This document shows positions 1 through 7,454 of a stretch of 30,365 nucleotides of DNA, piece by piece; within the stretch, counting starts at the first letter, position 1; every line of letters begins with the position of its first letter. Below the pieces are notes generated by a model, which saw nothing but the letters and a program-made list of their open reading frames with translations, did no database searches and had not been told where the DNA came from. A program made the translations under genes and the position numbers. Origin of the DNA: CAYJAD01 sp964368075 (lineage in GTDB: Bacteria > Desulfobacterota > Desulfovibrionia > Desulfovibrionales > Desulfovibrionaceae); NCBI GenBank assembly GCA_964368075.1, contig CAYJAD010000027.1, positions 1 through 30,365 of the forward strand, read 5' to 3'.

Positions 1-125
1 TTAACAGAATATATCAGTTTACGCTGTAATGTGAAAATGAGCAACATTTCTTTTTCTGTGAATTTGCAACGATTGTGGGGAAAATAAAGTGAGATCTATT
101 ATGTTAAGAAAGAATAGATAAGACT

Positions 126-147
126 CCTGCACAGTTCATGGTGCAGG
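126..147. other. Small dyad-symmetric stem near left edge
   Basis: CCTGCAC and GTGCAGG form a 7-bp stem around an 8-nt loop. There is no T-tract on either side, so a terminator is not supported. It may belong to a feature that begins outside the window. The rest of 1-125 holds no open frame or RNA that I recognise. Confidence 0.3.
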
Positions 148-167
148 GCCCCTTAATAGGTGTGCAT

Positions 168-207
168 GTAAAAAATAATCCCCTCATTCATAGCAAATAA
201 GGGGATT
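168..207 (-). terminator. Rho-independent terminator of the 29-aa gene
   Basis: AATCCCCT (177-184) pairs perfectly with AGGGGATT (200-207). On the minus strand the stem is followed by a run of T (complement of the A-run at 170-175). It lies about 45 nt past the stop codon of the small ORF at 250-339, which supports that ORF being a real transcription unit. Confidence 0.7.
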
Positions 208-249
208 AGATACCTTGTGGACAAGGTTCATAGGGGTAAAAAATTTTAA

Positions 250-339
250 CTAGCTAGCTAAAACATGGCTGGCAATACCAGAAACCATGATGGCACCCCA
301 AAAAGCAAATACAGCGTATACTACACGTTCGTTTTTCAT
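250..339 (-). CDS. 29-residue single-helix membrane protein, unidentified
   Basis: An ATG at 337-339 opens a 29-codon frame ending in TAG. A strong Shine-Dalgarno sequence (GAGGAGA) sits about 7 nt upstream, and a rho-independent terminator follows. The product begins with a short charged end (Lys-Asn-Glu-Arg). Then comes one hydrophobic stretch of about 18 residues (roughly 6-25) rich in Val, Ala, Phe and Gly, with a Trp at 14, and it ends His-Val-Leu-Ala-Ser. That is the shape of small membrane accessory proteins such as CydX, KdpF or YnhF, but I do not recognise a family and infer no function. No partner gene adjoins it. Confidence that it is translated comes from the RBS and terminator, not homology. 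Confidence 0.6.
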   Translation of the reverse strand: MKNERVVYAVFAFWGAIMVSGIASHVLAS

Positions 340-625
340 GACATTCTCCTCAAAGTTTAATTATTACAGTTTCCTACAAAGTGAAATGTAGTTTCCTCAA
401 CCGCCATAAAAAGCATCCTAGCAAAATTTGAGAAATAAAGGCAAGAAAAAAATTAATTGTGAAAATAGTTTTTTGTGTTTTATTTATTCTTTAATTTTAA
501 GTAGTTATCAATTTAGTGCGTTTTAATTCACAATGCTGTAACAAAAGGTAAATAGCGGTGCATTTGTGCAACTCAATGATGCAAATTTTTATACTTTAAA
601 AATAGAGCATTTTCTCTAACATAAT
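340..625. promoter_or_regulatory. Upstream region of the 29-aa gene with paired repeats
   Basis: No gene is seen in this AT-rich stretch. Two copies of AGTTTCCT (368-375 and 390-397) lie 22 bp apart, about two helical turns. Between them CTACA (374-378) and TGTAG (387-391) form a dyad. The arrangement is about 30-60 bp upstream of the small gene's start codon and could be an operator or activator site. No convincing sigma70 hexamer pair was found for it. Confidence 0.3.
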
Positions 626-660
626 AAAAAGACAGCATTTATGTGAAATGCTGTCTTTTT
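626..660. terminator. Bidirectional terminator after the hybrid kinase gene
   Basis: A perfect 15-bp stem (626-640 with 646-660) encloses a 5-nt loop and is bounded by A5 and T5. It lies 36 nt beyond the stop codon of the minus-strand kinase gene, so it should end that transcript, and it would also work in the plus direction. Confidence 0.85.
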
Positions 661-695
661 AGGTTCTTTTAATACAAGTGTTTTACTAAGATACT

Positions 696-3041
696 TTATT
701 CACAAAGCCATTGTTGTAAAGTTACCATAAGGTTTTTTGGATCTATGGGTTTGGTCAAATAATCGTTTAATCCCACAGCAATGCCTTTTTCTCTGTCTTC
801 TTTCATGGCATTGGCAGTAACGGCAATAATGGGTAGTTCTTCTGCACTGTAAGACTCTCGAATAATTTTTGTCGCTTGAATACCGTCCATGATTGGCATT
901 TGCATATCCATCAATATAATATCATAGCTTTCTTTACTTACCATATCTACAGCAATTTGTCCGTTATCGGCTATGGCTACGGTGGCTTTTGTTTTTTGCA
1001 GTAATTCTTCCATAATCAGTTGATTGATCATGTTATCTTCCACCACAAGAATACGTTTGCTACTAAGGTCTACCAGCAATTCGCCGCCTTCCAATTCTTT
1101 ACGCAGTTTAAGCTCTTCGCCCACCACAGGAGGGAAGAAAAAGACCATGGTAAATGTGGTTCCTTTTCCTAGCTCGCTTTCAACCTTAATATGGCCATGC
1201 ATAAGTTCCACTAACTGTTTACTGATGGCAAGCCCAAGGCCTGTGCCGCCAAAGCGTCGCGTAATAGAGGTGTCAGCTTGAGAGAAAGGTTTAAAAAGCG
1301 TTTCTTCATGTTCTTTGCTAATGCCTATACCTGTATCGCTTACCTTAATGCACACAGGGGCGGTGCCTTCGGGGATGTCTTTGTCTTTCATAAAGTCATC
1401 ATAAGGAGTACATGTGATGCTAACTTTACCTTTTTCAGTAAATTTAATGGCATTTCCCACAAGGTTATTTAAAACTTGCCCTAAGCGGGTGGGGTCACCC
1501 ATGTAAAAACCGCCTAGTTTGGGGCTAATATCCACAATAAGCTTTAAATTCTTCGCAGTGGCTCCGTCTTGATAAATGGTGAGAACTTGCTCTCCCAACT
1601 CGTGCAGATTAAATTGCATATTCTCCAATTCAAACATGCCGGCTTCAATTTTAGAGGTGTCAAGTACGTTATTGATAATCCCCAAGAGGCTTTTGCCTGC
1701 CACTTCGATTTTCTTTACATAATCTCTATTTATCTTTTCATTTTCATTGCTTTCAAGGCATAAGTGTGCAAGGCCAATGACAGCATTGAGTGGGGTGCGT
1801 ATTTCATGGCTCATGTTGGCAAGAAATTCACTTTTCAGGCGACTGGCATCGTCAGCTTTTCGCACCATTGCACGCATAGAATGTACCATGTCTTGTAAGG
1901 CACGGTACAAAACGCCCACTTCATCACTGCGTTTGAACTCATTTAAGTTATGTATTTTTAAATGATTGTTGTTTTCTGTCTGGGTGTTTTTTCTAAAGTG
2001 CATGGCATTTATACAGACTATCCACAATCTGTGTAATGTGCTGGGTTTAGAAGTGCCAAGGTCTAAATCTTCATCAAGCACACCATTGGCCACCTGTTCT
2101 GCATAGTGCACAGCTTTTAGCAAGGCCGCTACGATATATTTTACATAGAGATAAATAATGAGTGTTAAAAGCAAAATAATACCGATGGATACAATGCTTG
2201 CATTGCGTCGTATCATTTCACCGGGTGTTGAAATTTCTGTAAGGTCGCGTACAGCCACAGCTACCCAGCCAGCCTCAGGTAAAACATCGTATTGAGCAAT
2301 TTTAGTATCATTTCCCTCTTTAAAGGAGATGGTACCCATGTTGGTATCGCCAAGGATTTTTCGTCCCCAATCAAATTCACGTAATTTTTTGTTGAGCACA
2401 TGGCTTTCATCTTTATGGATAAAAACAGTTCCTTCTTTGTCTGCCACAAAAAGGTATCCCTTTTCGCCTAAAGACATGCGCTCACTCATGGTATCTGTAA
2501 GCTTAGATACATTAAATACAACGCCTATAATTTTATTTGTATAAATGTTATATACGGGGGAGGCCACGGTATAAACAACCATTTTTCCATAACGGTAAGG
2601 ACTGCTAATGGAGACTTTGCCCTTCATGGCTTCTTTAAAGAAAGGTTCATCAGCTACGCTGGTGTTGCGAAAGTCAGGTTCTGTGTGGTCGAGAATAAGG
2701 CCTGTGGTGGCTGCAATACCTAACATGACATAATGGTAGGTGTTTCTCATGTTAACAATACGGTCGCGAGCATCAGAGGCATAGGCTCTGCGCAATTCGT
2801 ATTCACCGGAAAGGTAAGGCTGCAAAATACCTGTCTGTGCTAAGGAAATAGCATTTAAGATATTAAAATCTAGACCTGCCTTTAGCTCAACAAGGGCATT
2901 AGAAGTGGCCATTTTTTGTAAAGAAGTATTACTTTCTTTTAAGGCATCCACACTCATTTCATAAGTATAGTGTGTTGACACAAAAAGACCGATAGATACA
3001 GTCAATAGGACAGGAACCAAGATTTTGTATAAAATTTTCAA
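696..3041 (-). CDS. Hybrid sensor histidine kinase/response regulator with CACHE-type sensor
   Basis: 781 residues. Helix 1 (about 5-24) and helix 2 (about 283-305) bracket a periplasmic domain of about 260 residues with dCACHE-like features (YLFVADKEGTVFIH at 196-209). A HAMP linker follows, then a HisKA domain with the phosphoacceptor His412 in SHEIRTPLN. The ATPase has an N-box around 525-534, DTGIG at 569-573 and GTGLGLA at 599-605. The C-terminal receiver has acidic E668/D669, phosphoacceptor D712 and K764. It should sense a small periplasmic ligand and phosphorylate itself and its own receiver; there is no DNA-binding output and no separate regulator gene next door. The start is TTG with GGAG about 9 nt upstream; no better ATG exists. 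Oddity: the HAMP region carries about 40 extra residues (about 329-369) between its two helices. The ligand is unknown. Confidence 0.9.
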   Translation of the reverse strand: MKILYKILVPVLLTVSIGLFVSTHYTYEMSVDALKESNTSLQKMATSNALVELKAGLDFNILNAISLAQTGILQPYLSGEYELRRAYASDARDRIVNMRNTYHYVMLGIAATTGLILDHTEPDFRNTSVADEPFFKEAMKGKVSISSPYRYGKMVVYTVASPVYNIYTNKIIGVVFNVSKLTDTMSERMSLGEKGYLFVADKEGTVFIHKDESHVLNKKLREFDWGRKILGDTNMGTISFKEGNDTKIAQYDVLPEAGWVAVAVRDLTEISTPGEMIRRNASIVSIGIILLLTLIIYLYVKYIVAALLKAVHYAEQVANGVLDEDLDLGTSKPSTLHRLWIVCINAMHFRKNTQTENNNHLKIHNLNEFKRSDEVGVLYRALQDMVHSMRAMVRKADDASRLKSEFLANMSHEIRTPLNAVIGLAHLCLESNENEKINRDYVKKIEVAGKSLLGIINNVLDTSKIEAGMFELENMQFNLHELGEQVLTIYQDGATAKNLKLIVDISPKLGGFYMGDPTRLGQVLNNLVGNAIKFTEKGKVSITCTPYDDFMKDKDIPEGTAPVCIKVSDTGIGISKEHEETLFKPFSQADTSITRRFGGTGLGLAISKQLVELMHGHIKVESELGKGTTFTMVFFFPPVVGEELKLRKELEGGELLVDLSSKRILVVEDNMINQLIMEELLQKTKATVAIADNGQIAVDMVSKESYDIILMDMQMPIMDGIQATKIIRESYSAEELPIIAVTANAMKEDREKGIAVGLNDYLTKPIDPKNLMVTLQQWLCE

Positions 3042-3218
3042 GAAATTTTCTCCACAGTTTTACCATAAATAGCTATAAAACTTCGCCACCTCTATCAAAG
3101 TTTTTTTTACAAAGCAAGCTATTTTTATCAATTTTTTTTAAACTTTAATGCTTTTTACACGAAAAAAGCGCAATGGGCATTTTCTATTAATTTAAAGTAG
3201 TTGTCGTGTAAACCTTTT

Positions 3219-3734
3219 CTAGTCACAATCAAGCTCGGCCTTTTTGGCAAAGAAAAGTGCTGTGTACGTATAATATGCGTATTGAACAGGTTTTTCTATG
3301 TAATCAAAGCTGTTTAGCTCAGAAAAAAGAGAACTCATAGGAGATTTAATGGGTGTTTGCCAAGGGGAAAGCCGTTGCTCTCTTTTAATGCTATGTACGG
3401 TTCCCACATATTTACTGTGCCAAAGTACAAGGCAAGCACCTACTTTTTTTGCTTGTGTTACAGCATTCTTTGCAGACTCTTTTTTATAGCTTGTCCATTG
3501 AGCTTTGCCTATAACCGTATAGTTTGGCAGTGTTTTTATAACACTCTCTTCGTTATACTGCTCTGGTAAAGAAGTAACTTTAGGCTCTTGACACAGCTGT
3601 GTGTGGTGTTGCTTTTTTTTATCTAATGACATGGTAGTGTAGGGAGCCAGTGCTTGATAGTTTTTTTCAAAAGCGCTGGGGGCACAGCCCATGAGTATGC
3701 ATGTAAAGCAAAGAATAATATTTATATTACGCAT
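3219..3734 (-). CDS. Hypothetical lipoprotein, 171 aa
   Basis: The N-terminus is a lipoprotein signal: a short basic end, a hydrophobic core and a lipobox Leu-Met-Gly-Cys with Cys17 as the expected acylated residue. An ATG with GAGG upstream (9 nt) sets the start. The mature part of about 155 residues has a Tyr-rich C-terminal third and a central segment (VIGKAQW ... KNAVTQAKKVGACLVLW) of the kind seen in small outer-membrane lipoproteins of unknown function. It stands alone, divergent from the glycosyltransferase gene and 177 bp upstream of the hybrid kinase on the same strand. I do not recognise a named family. Confidence 0.75.
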   Translation of the reverse strand: MRNINIILCFTCILMGCAPSAFEKNYQALAPYTTMSLDKKKQHHTQLCQEPKVTSLPEQYNEESVIKTLPNYTVIGKAQWTSYKKESAKNAVTQAKKVGACLVLWHSKYVGTVHSIKREQRLSPWQTPIKSPMSSLFSELNSFDYIEKPVQYAYYTYTALFFAKKAELDCD

Positions 3735-3795
3735 GATTACCTCATTTAAGAGTTCTTTGTTGATAATGAGCTGGCAAAGAATAACTTATTTCATC

Positions 3796-3815
3796 CTCAT
3801 ATATAAGTATATGAG
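3796..3815. promoter_or_regulatory. 20-bp dyad in divergent promoter region
   Basis: CTCATATA and TATATGAG form a perfect 8-bp inverted repeat around TAAG. It lies between the divergent lipoprotein and glycosyltransferase genes, about 60 bp from the former and 125 bp from the latter. It is a possible operator. No regulator family is suggested by the bases. Confidence 0.3.
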
Positions 3816-3941
3816 AAATTGCAATTCTTTCCTATTTAGAATAGGCTGTTTTTGTGCTATTGTGTAACGTTTTCTATCTGGACTTATTCTAACGTACTGT
3901 CCAAAATTGATTCTATTCAACAGGTTGTTAAGGACTTTTTT

Positions 3942-5600
3942 ATGTCACGAATTTTTCTCTCTCTACATCCATTTTATGAAAGTGGCCCTATTATGGGGCG
4001 AAAACAAGCCAATTTAGGTTTTATCAATGCTCTTTTCAGGAAAGACCCTTTTGACCTGTATCATTTCTATGTGGATCAACCGCAAAGACTCATAGATAGA
4101 TGGCAAGATGAGCCTGATGCTCAGCCCTTGTTACAGCGTGGTGCTTTGCACGCTTTTCCACGTACGAACCTTGAAAAACGCTTATCTTTGGTGCCTTATA
4201 CGGTGTGCCATTTGTCTGATCCTATGACGGAATTTGCAGCCATGTGTCGGGTGCGAAATGCTATAGCCCCTAAGATCTTTCCTGTAACTGCGGTAAATCA
4301 CACTATCAGTTATAAAGAATATGCAGAGTCTACACTGGGCCATATCTGGCGCGGTTGCACCCCCCGCGATGCCATTGGCTGCACATCTACAGCGAGTCGC
4401 ACTATTATGCAGGCGTGGTATAGCCATGCACGTCAGGCGCGCTCTATTCCACAAGATTGGCATGAGCCACAATTGCACATTATTCCCCTAGGTGTACCGG
4501 ATCCTCATTTGGGCGATGACGCCCTTTTGCGTAAAGAATTTCGTGCAAGTAAAAATATAGCCCCTGAAACGGTACTTATTCTTATTTATGGGCGCATAAG
4601 CGTTACCGATAAAATGGATGTGCGACCATTTTTTAGTGCTTTGCGTCGCATACGACAAAGTCATCCTGAGCTTTCTTTTCATTTTATTATTGCTGGGGCC
4701 ACCGATGATGATGCTACCATGAAAGAGCAATTTACCGAGCTTGCACAATCTTGGGGTATTTCTTTTGAGCTTATGGGGCATCCTTCACGCTTAGAGAAAA
4801 AACAACTTTTTGCAGCGGCGGATATTTTTGCTTCACCTGTGGATAATATTCAGGAAACATTTGGCTTAACGCTTGTAGAGGCTGCCCAAGCTGGCCTTCC
4901 CGTTGTTGCCAGTGATTGGGATGGGTATAAAGATATTATAGTGCATGGGGAAACGGGCTTGCTTGTGCCTACCATGGCTCCCACGCAGACACCTGTTTTG
5001 GATACTATGGCAGGTGTGTTTTTTAATAAGATTCATCAACTATTTCGAAGTCAACAAACGTCTATACACATACCTGAATTGGCAAAGGCTTTATTGCAAT
5101 TGCTTACCAATGCCCCTTTACGCAAAGAAATGGGACAGAAAGCGCAAGAAAGAGCTGCACAACTGTATACCTTTGATCATGTTGTGGAGGAATGGACAGC
5201 GCTTTGGAAAAAATTGGAGGATACTCCCATTAGTGCAGAAGAAGAAGCGCAATTGCGTGCTCAGGAGCATCCCTATACTTTGCAATACGGACAGGCTTTT
5301 AGTGCTTATGCCAGTCATCGTTTGCAGGGGCAAAGTACGTTGCACTGTACAGATTTGGGCCTTGCTTGTTTAGAGAGAAGGAAACCTTGGAATAATTATG
5401 GGCTTGTGGCTGTGAATTTAAATGAAAGCCTTATTCATAAACTTATAGCGCAGACAAAAAATACTTGTACCCTTGAACATTTGCTTGCCACAAGTCAAGA
5501 AAGCTCGTGGGGGAAACGATTTTCACAGGAAAGTATACTTTCTCATGTTTATTGGCTTATAAAACAGGATCTTATAGAGTGTGTTTTGGAAGAAAAATAA
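3942..5600 (+). CDS. GT4-family (GT-B fold) glycosyltransferase, 552 aa
   Basis: The acceptor domain occupies about 1-200. The donor-nucleotide domain begins around 210 (ILIYGRIS; FHFIIAGA at 246-253) and contains the GT4 signature with the E-x7-E pair at Glu305 and Glu313, followed by LPVVASDWDGYKD (319-331) and HGETGLLVP (335-343). It should transfer a sugar from a nucleotide donor to a cell-surface or lipid acceptor in the cytoplasm; no signal or membrane helix is seen. The start chosen is ATG 3942, with AAGGA about 8 nt upstream. A longer frame from 3852 lacks such a site and would add 30 residues of unlike composition. Oddities: an insertion of about 60 residues after the donor signature (about 344-400) and a C-terminal extension of about 120 residues. 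No other polysaccharide genes adjoin, so substrate and acceptor are unknown. Confidence 0.85.
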   Translation: MSRIFLSLHPFYESGPIMGRKQANLGFINALFRKDPFDLYHFYVDQPQRLIDRWQDEPDAQPLLQRGALHAFPRTNLEKRLSLVPYTVCHLSDPMTEFAAMCRVRNAIAPKIFPVTAVNHTISYKEYAESTLGHIWRGCTPRDAIGCTSTASRTIMQAWYSHARQARSIPQDWHEPQLHIIPLGVPDPHLGDDALLRKEFRASKNIAPETVLILIYGRISVTDKMDVRPFFSALRRIRQSHPELSFHFIIAGATDDDATMKEQFTELAQSWGISFELMGHPSRLEKKQLFAAADIFASPVDNIQETFGLTLVEAAQAGLPVVASDWDGYKDIIVHGETGLLVPTMAPTQTPVLDTMAGVFFNKIHQLFRSQQTSIHIPELAKALLQLLTNAPLRKEMGQKAQERAAQLYTFDHVVEEWTALWKKLEDTPISAEEEAQLRAQEHPYTLQYGQAFSAYASHRLQGQSTLHCTDLGLACLERRKPWNNYGLVAVNLNESLIHKLIAQTKNTCTLEHLLATSQESSWGKRFSQESILSHVYWLIKQDLIECVLEEK

Positions 5601-5625
5601 GATAATAAAAGTGGTAAATTTTTTT

Positions 5626-5665
5626 CTGGGGGAAACTTTCGCTAGCGCCAAAAAGTTTCCCCCAG
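5626..5665. repeat. Palindromic repeat copy A (GCTAGCGCC loop)
   Basis: CTGGGGGAAACTT (5626-5638) pairs perfectly with 5653-5665 around a loop containing GCTAGCGCC. It begins 26 nt past the stop of the glycosyltransferase. A T-run precedes rather than follows the stem on the plus strand, so it is not a standard terminator for that gene. It is the first of four related intergenic copies in the window. Confidence 0.8.
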
Positions 5666-5666
5666 A

Positions 5667-5778
5667 CCCCCTTCAAAACGCGCTGATTATCCATATTGTA
5701 AAAAGTTGTGTTTTTACGTGCTAACATTTAAATGTAACAAATGTTAGGCTCTTTTTTATAAGCGCGTTTTGAGGGGAT
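5667..5778. repeat. Inverted arms joining repeat copies A and B
   Basis: CTTCAAAACGCGCT after copy A (5671-5684) mirrors AGCGCGTTTTGAGG before copy B (5761-5774). Copies A and B are therefore inverted halves of one composite palindrome spanning about 5626-5848. The spacer is AT-rich and contains a second dyad, CTAACATTT (5720-5728) with AAATGTTAG (5739-5747 region). Confidence 0.65.
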
Positions 5779-5794
5779 AGGGGGAGTTTGAGAT

Positions 5795-5843
5795 GGGGGA
5801 AAGGGGCAACTTTTTGGCGCTAGCAAAAGTGCCCCTTTCCCCC
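5795..5843. repeat. Palindromic repeat copy B, inverted relative to A
   Basis: GGGGGAAAGGGGCA (5795-5808) pairs with 5830-5843. The stem continues, after one bulged A, through CTTTTT/AAAAG to the loop GGCGCTAGC (5816-5824), the reverse complement of the loop in copy A. It ends 12 nt from the stop codon of the minus-strand lipoprotein gene, in a convergent intergenic region. Confidence 0.8.
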
Positions 5844-5855
5844 TCAAGAAATACA

Positions 5856-7232
5856 TTAATCACTACTTCCCTGAGGATCGTTAGAAAGAAGTGGTTCGTT
5901 AAGAACCGGAGCTAGGGGGCTGTTTTGCGTAGGCACTGCTTTTGGCTGTGCTTGTGGTGGCATAACAGAATTAGGGTTCTCTTTGGGAGGTTCCTGCGTC
6001 AAAACATCTGCCGGAGGATTCTCCAAGGAAGGATTCTCCGGATGTTCTGGATTCACATGTCGTATGGGCGCCTGTGGAATGGAAGGAGCTTTTCCAGACC
6101 TTGCGCGATCTTCTCTATCTGCTTCCGTAGGCATAGGCGCACGGGCATCAGACGGAATGGGCGGAGCAAGCGGAATCGGTGCCACGGCAGGTCTTTCTGT
6201 TTGTGGTGTGCGCTCTTCCTGAGGTCTGGACGTTTGCGAATGTTGATAGTCGCCATCATGCACAAGGGGAAGGTTTTTAGCTTGTACAGGTGCGTGCCTT
6301 TGTGTGGCATTTTGATTTTGCACGTCTGATTGTGGATCTTGCAGCACAGGTGGTTGCACAGCTTGCTCTTGTGGTTTTTGCTCCTGCGTATTTTGCTCTA
6401 CCGGTTGTTGATTACTAAGAGTGTGCTCGCCGTCTTGTTGCAAAGAGGGCTGTTGCACATCTTGTGATGGCACAAGAGGCTGTTGCTCTGTATTTTGCTG
6501 TTCCACTGGCAGGATTGCAGGCGCTACGAAGGGGGCAGGCGCTACGGCAGGAGGAGCCACTATGGCCTCAGACGAGCTTTTTTTCTCATCTTTGTCTGCT
6601 GTTTTTTCTTGTTTTTCTTGCGTATTTCCGCCAATGAGGGCTGTGGCTTTATCGTTTTCTATGTCTTCACGTAAAATACGTGCTACGCGTGCCCTTCTGT
6701 CTGCGTCTTCTTCTTTCATTTTTTCATTACGTTCTTTAGAAAGTTCCCTTTTCTTTGCATCCACTTGTAAAGTGTTATCAAAGTCTATGGATACAGAAGG
6801 AGTAACACGCAAACGTGGTACGGGGTCAGAAGTTCTTGCAAGTTTTGCCTGGATGGCATCGTGTAAAATCAATGCTAAGTCTTCAAAGTAAGGGTGAATT
6901 CTTCCGCTTTCTAGGGCGTAGGCTTTTTTATTGCTTCCTAGATATTGTAGGGTATATTGTCTGGCTGAATAGTCCACCCCAAAAATGATGGATTCTCTAC
7001 CCGGTATTTTATAATGTATGAGGGTCAACCCCGGTGCTCTATCTTGTGGGCGCCAATGCAAACTATGCGCTGCAGAAAAAATAGCATCGCGCACTTCCAC
7101 CGTACTAGGGTAGTAATCGGGAACTTCAATGGTTACAGGGGCCGTGACGTTAATTTTCGGGGTACTTTTTTTAGCACAGCTTAACATAAAGCTGAGTAGT
7201 AAAATGCATCCCCATGTAAAAAATATCCTCAT
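5856..7232 (-). CDS. Large Pro/Gln-rich lipoprotein, 458 aa
   Basis: A signal peptide with lipobox Phe-Met-Leu-Ser-Cys gives acylated Cys19. Residues about 30-135 look like a folded domain (RDAIFSAAHSLHW ... LTLIHYKI ... YTLQYLGS). A charged Lys/Glu/Arg stretch follows (about 155-215), then about 240 residues of low-complexity Pro/Gln/Ala/Val sequence with many PQ, QP, EQ and PP pairs, probably disordered. GGAGAAAGG immediately before the ATG is a strong ribosome site. The layout suggests an envelope lipoprotein whose tail reaches across the periplasm or to the surface, but that is inference; no family is recognised. The gene converges on the glycosyltransferase with the composite palindrome between them. 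Confidence 0.8.
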   Translation of the reverse strand: MRIFFTWGCILLLSFMLSCAKKSTPKINVTAPVTIEVPDYYPSTVEVRDAIFSAAHSLHWRPQDRAPGLTLIHYKIPGRESIIFGVDYSARQYTLQYLGSNKKAYALESGRIHPYFEDLALILHDAIQAKLARTSDPVPRLRVTPSVSIDFDNTLQVDAKKRELSKERNEKMKEEDADRRARVARILREDIENDKATALIGGNTQEKQEKTADKDEKKSSSEAIVAPPAVAPAPFVAPAILPVEQQNTEQQPLVPSQDVQQPSLQQDGEHTLSNQQPVEQNTQEQKPQEQAVQPPVLQDPQSDVQNQNATQRHAPVQAKNLPLVHDGDYQHSQTSRPQEERTPQTERPAVAPIPLAPPIPSDARAPMPTEADREDRARSGKAPSIPQAPIRHVNPEHPENPSLENPPADVLTQEPPKENPNSVMPPQAQPKAVPTQNSPLAPVLNEPLLSNDPQGSSD

Positions 7233-7454
7233 CCTTTCTCCTTACCTTGCAGCAACTAGGTAGCTATAACAAATATGTTTTTAGCAAGCCTTTGAAAAAT
7301 ACTCTTTAAAAGTCGCAAAGCAACGAAAAACTACACATATTGGTGTATGAGTTTTTATTGTTGATGTTGCGCTGTGTATGTTTTCAAGGGTCTGCTAACG
7401 CAAAAATCGTTATAGAGCAACACTACCTAGAGAGTTTTATTTATTTTTTTTCAA

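Noticed and set aside
1..120. End of a minus-strand gene entering from the left
   Set aside because: The frame ending in TTA at 1-3 meets another stop within seven codons.
5601..5855. CRISPR or tandem repeat array in the glycosyltransferase-lipoprotein gap
   Set aside because: Only two inverted, non-identical palindromes with no spacers of regular size.
6421..6891. 156-codon open frame on the plus strand
   Set aside because: It is antisense to the Pro/Gln-rich lipoprotein gene, whose base composition creates Ser/Cys-rich frames on the other strand; no ribosome site.
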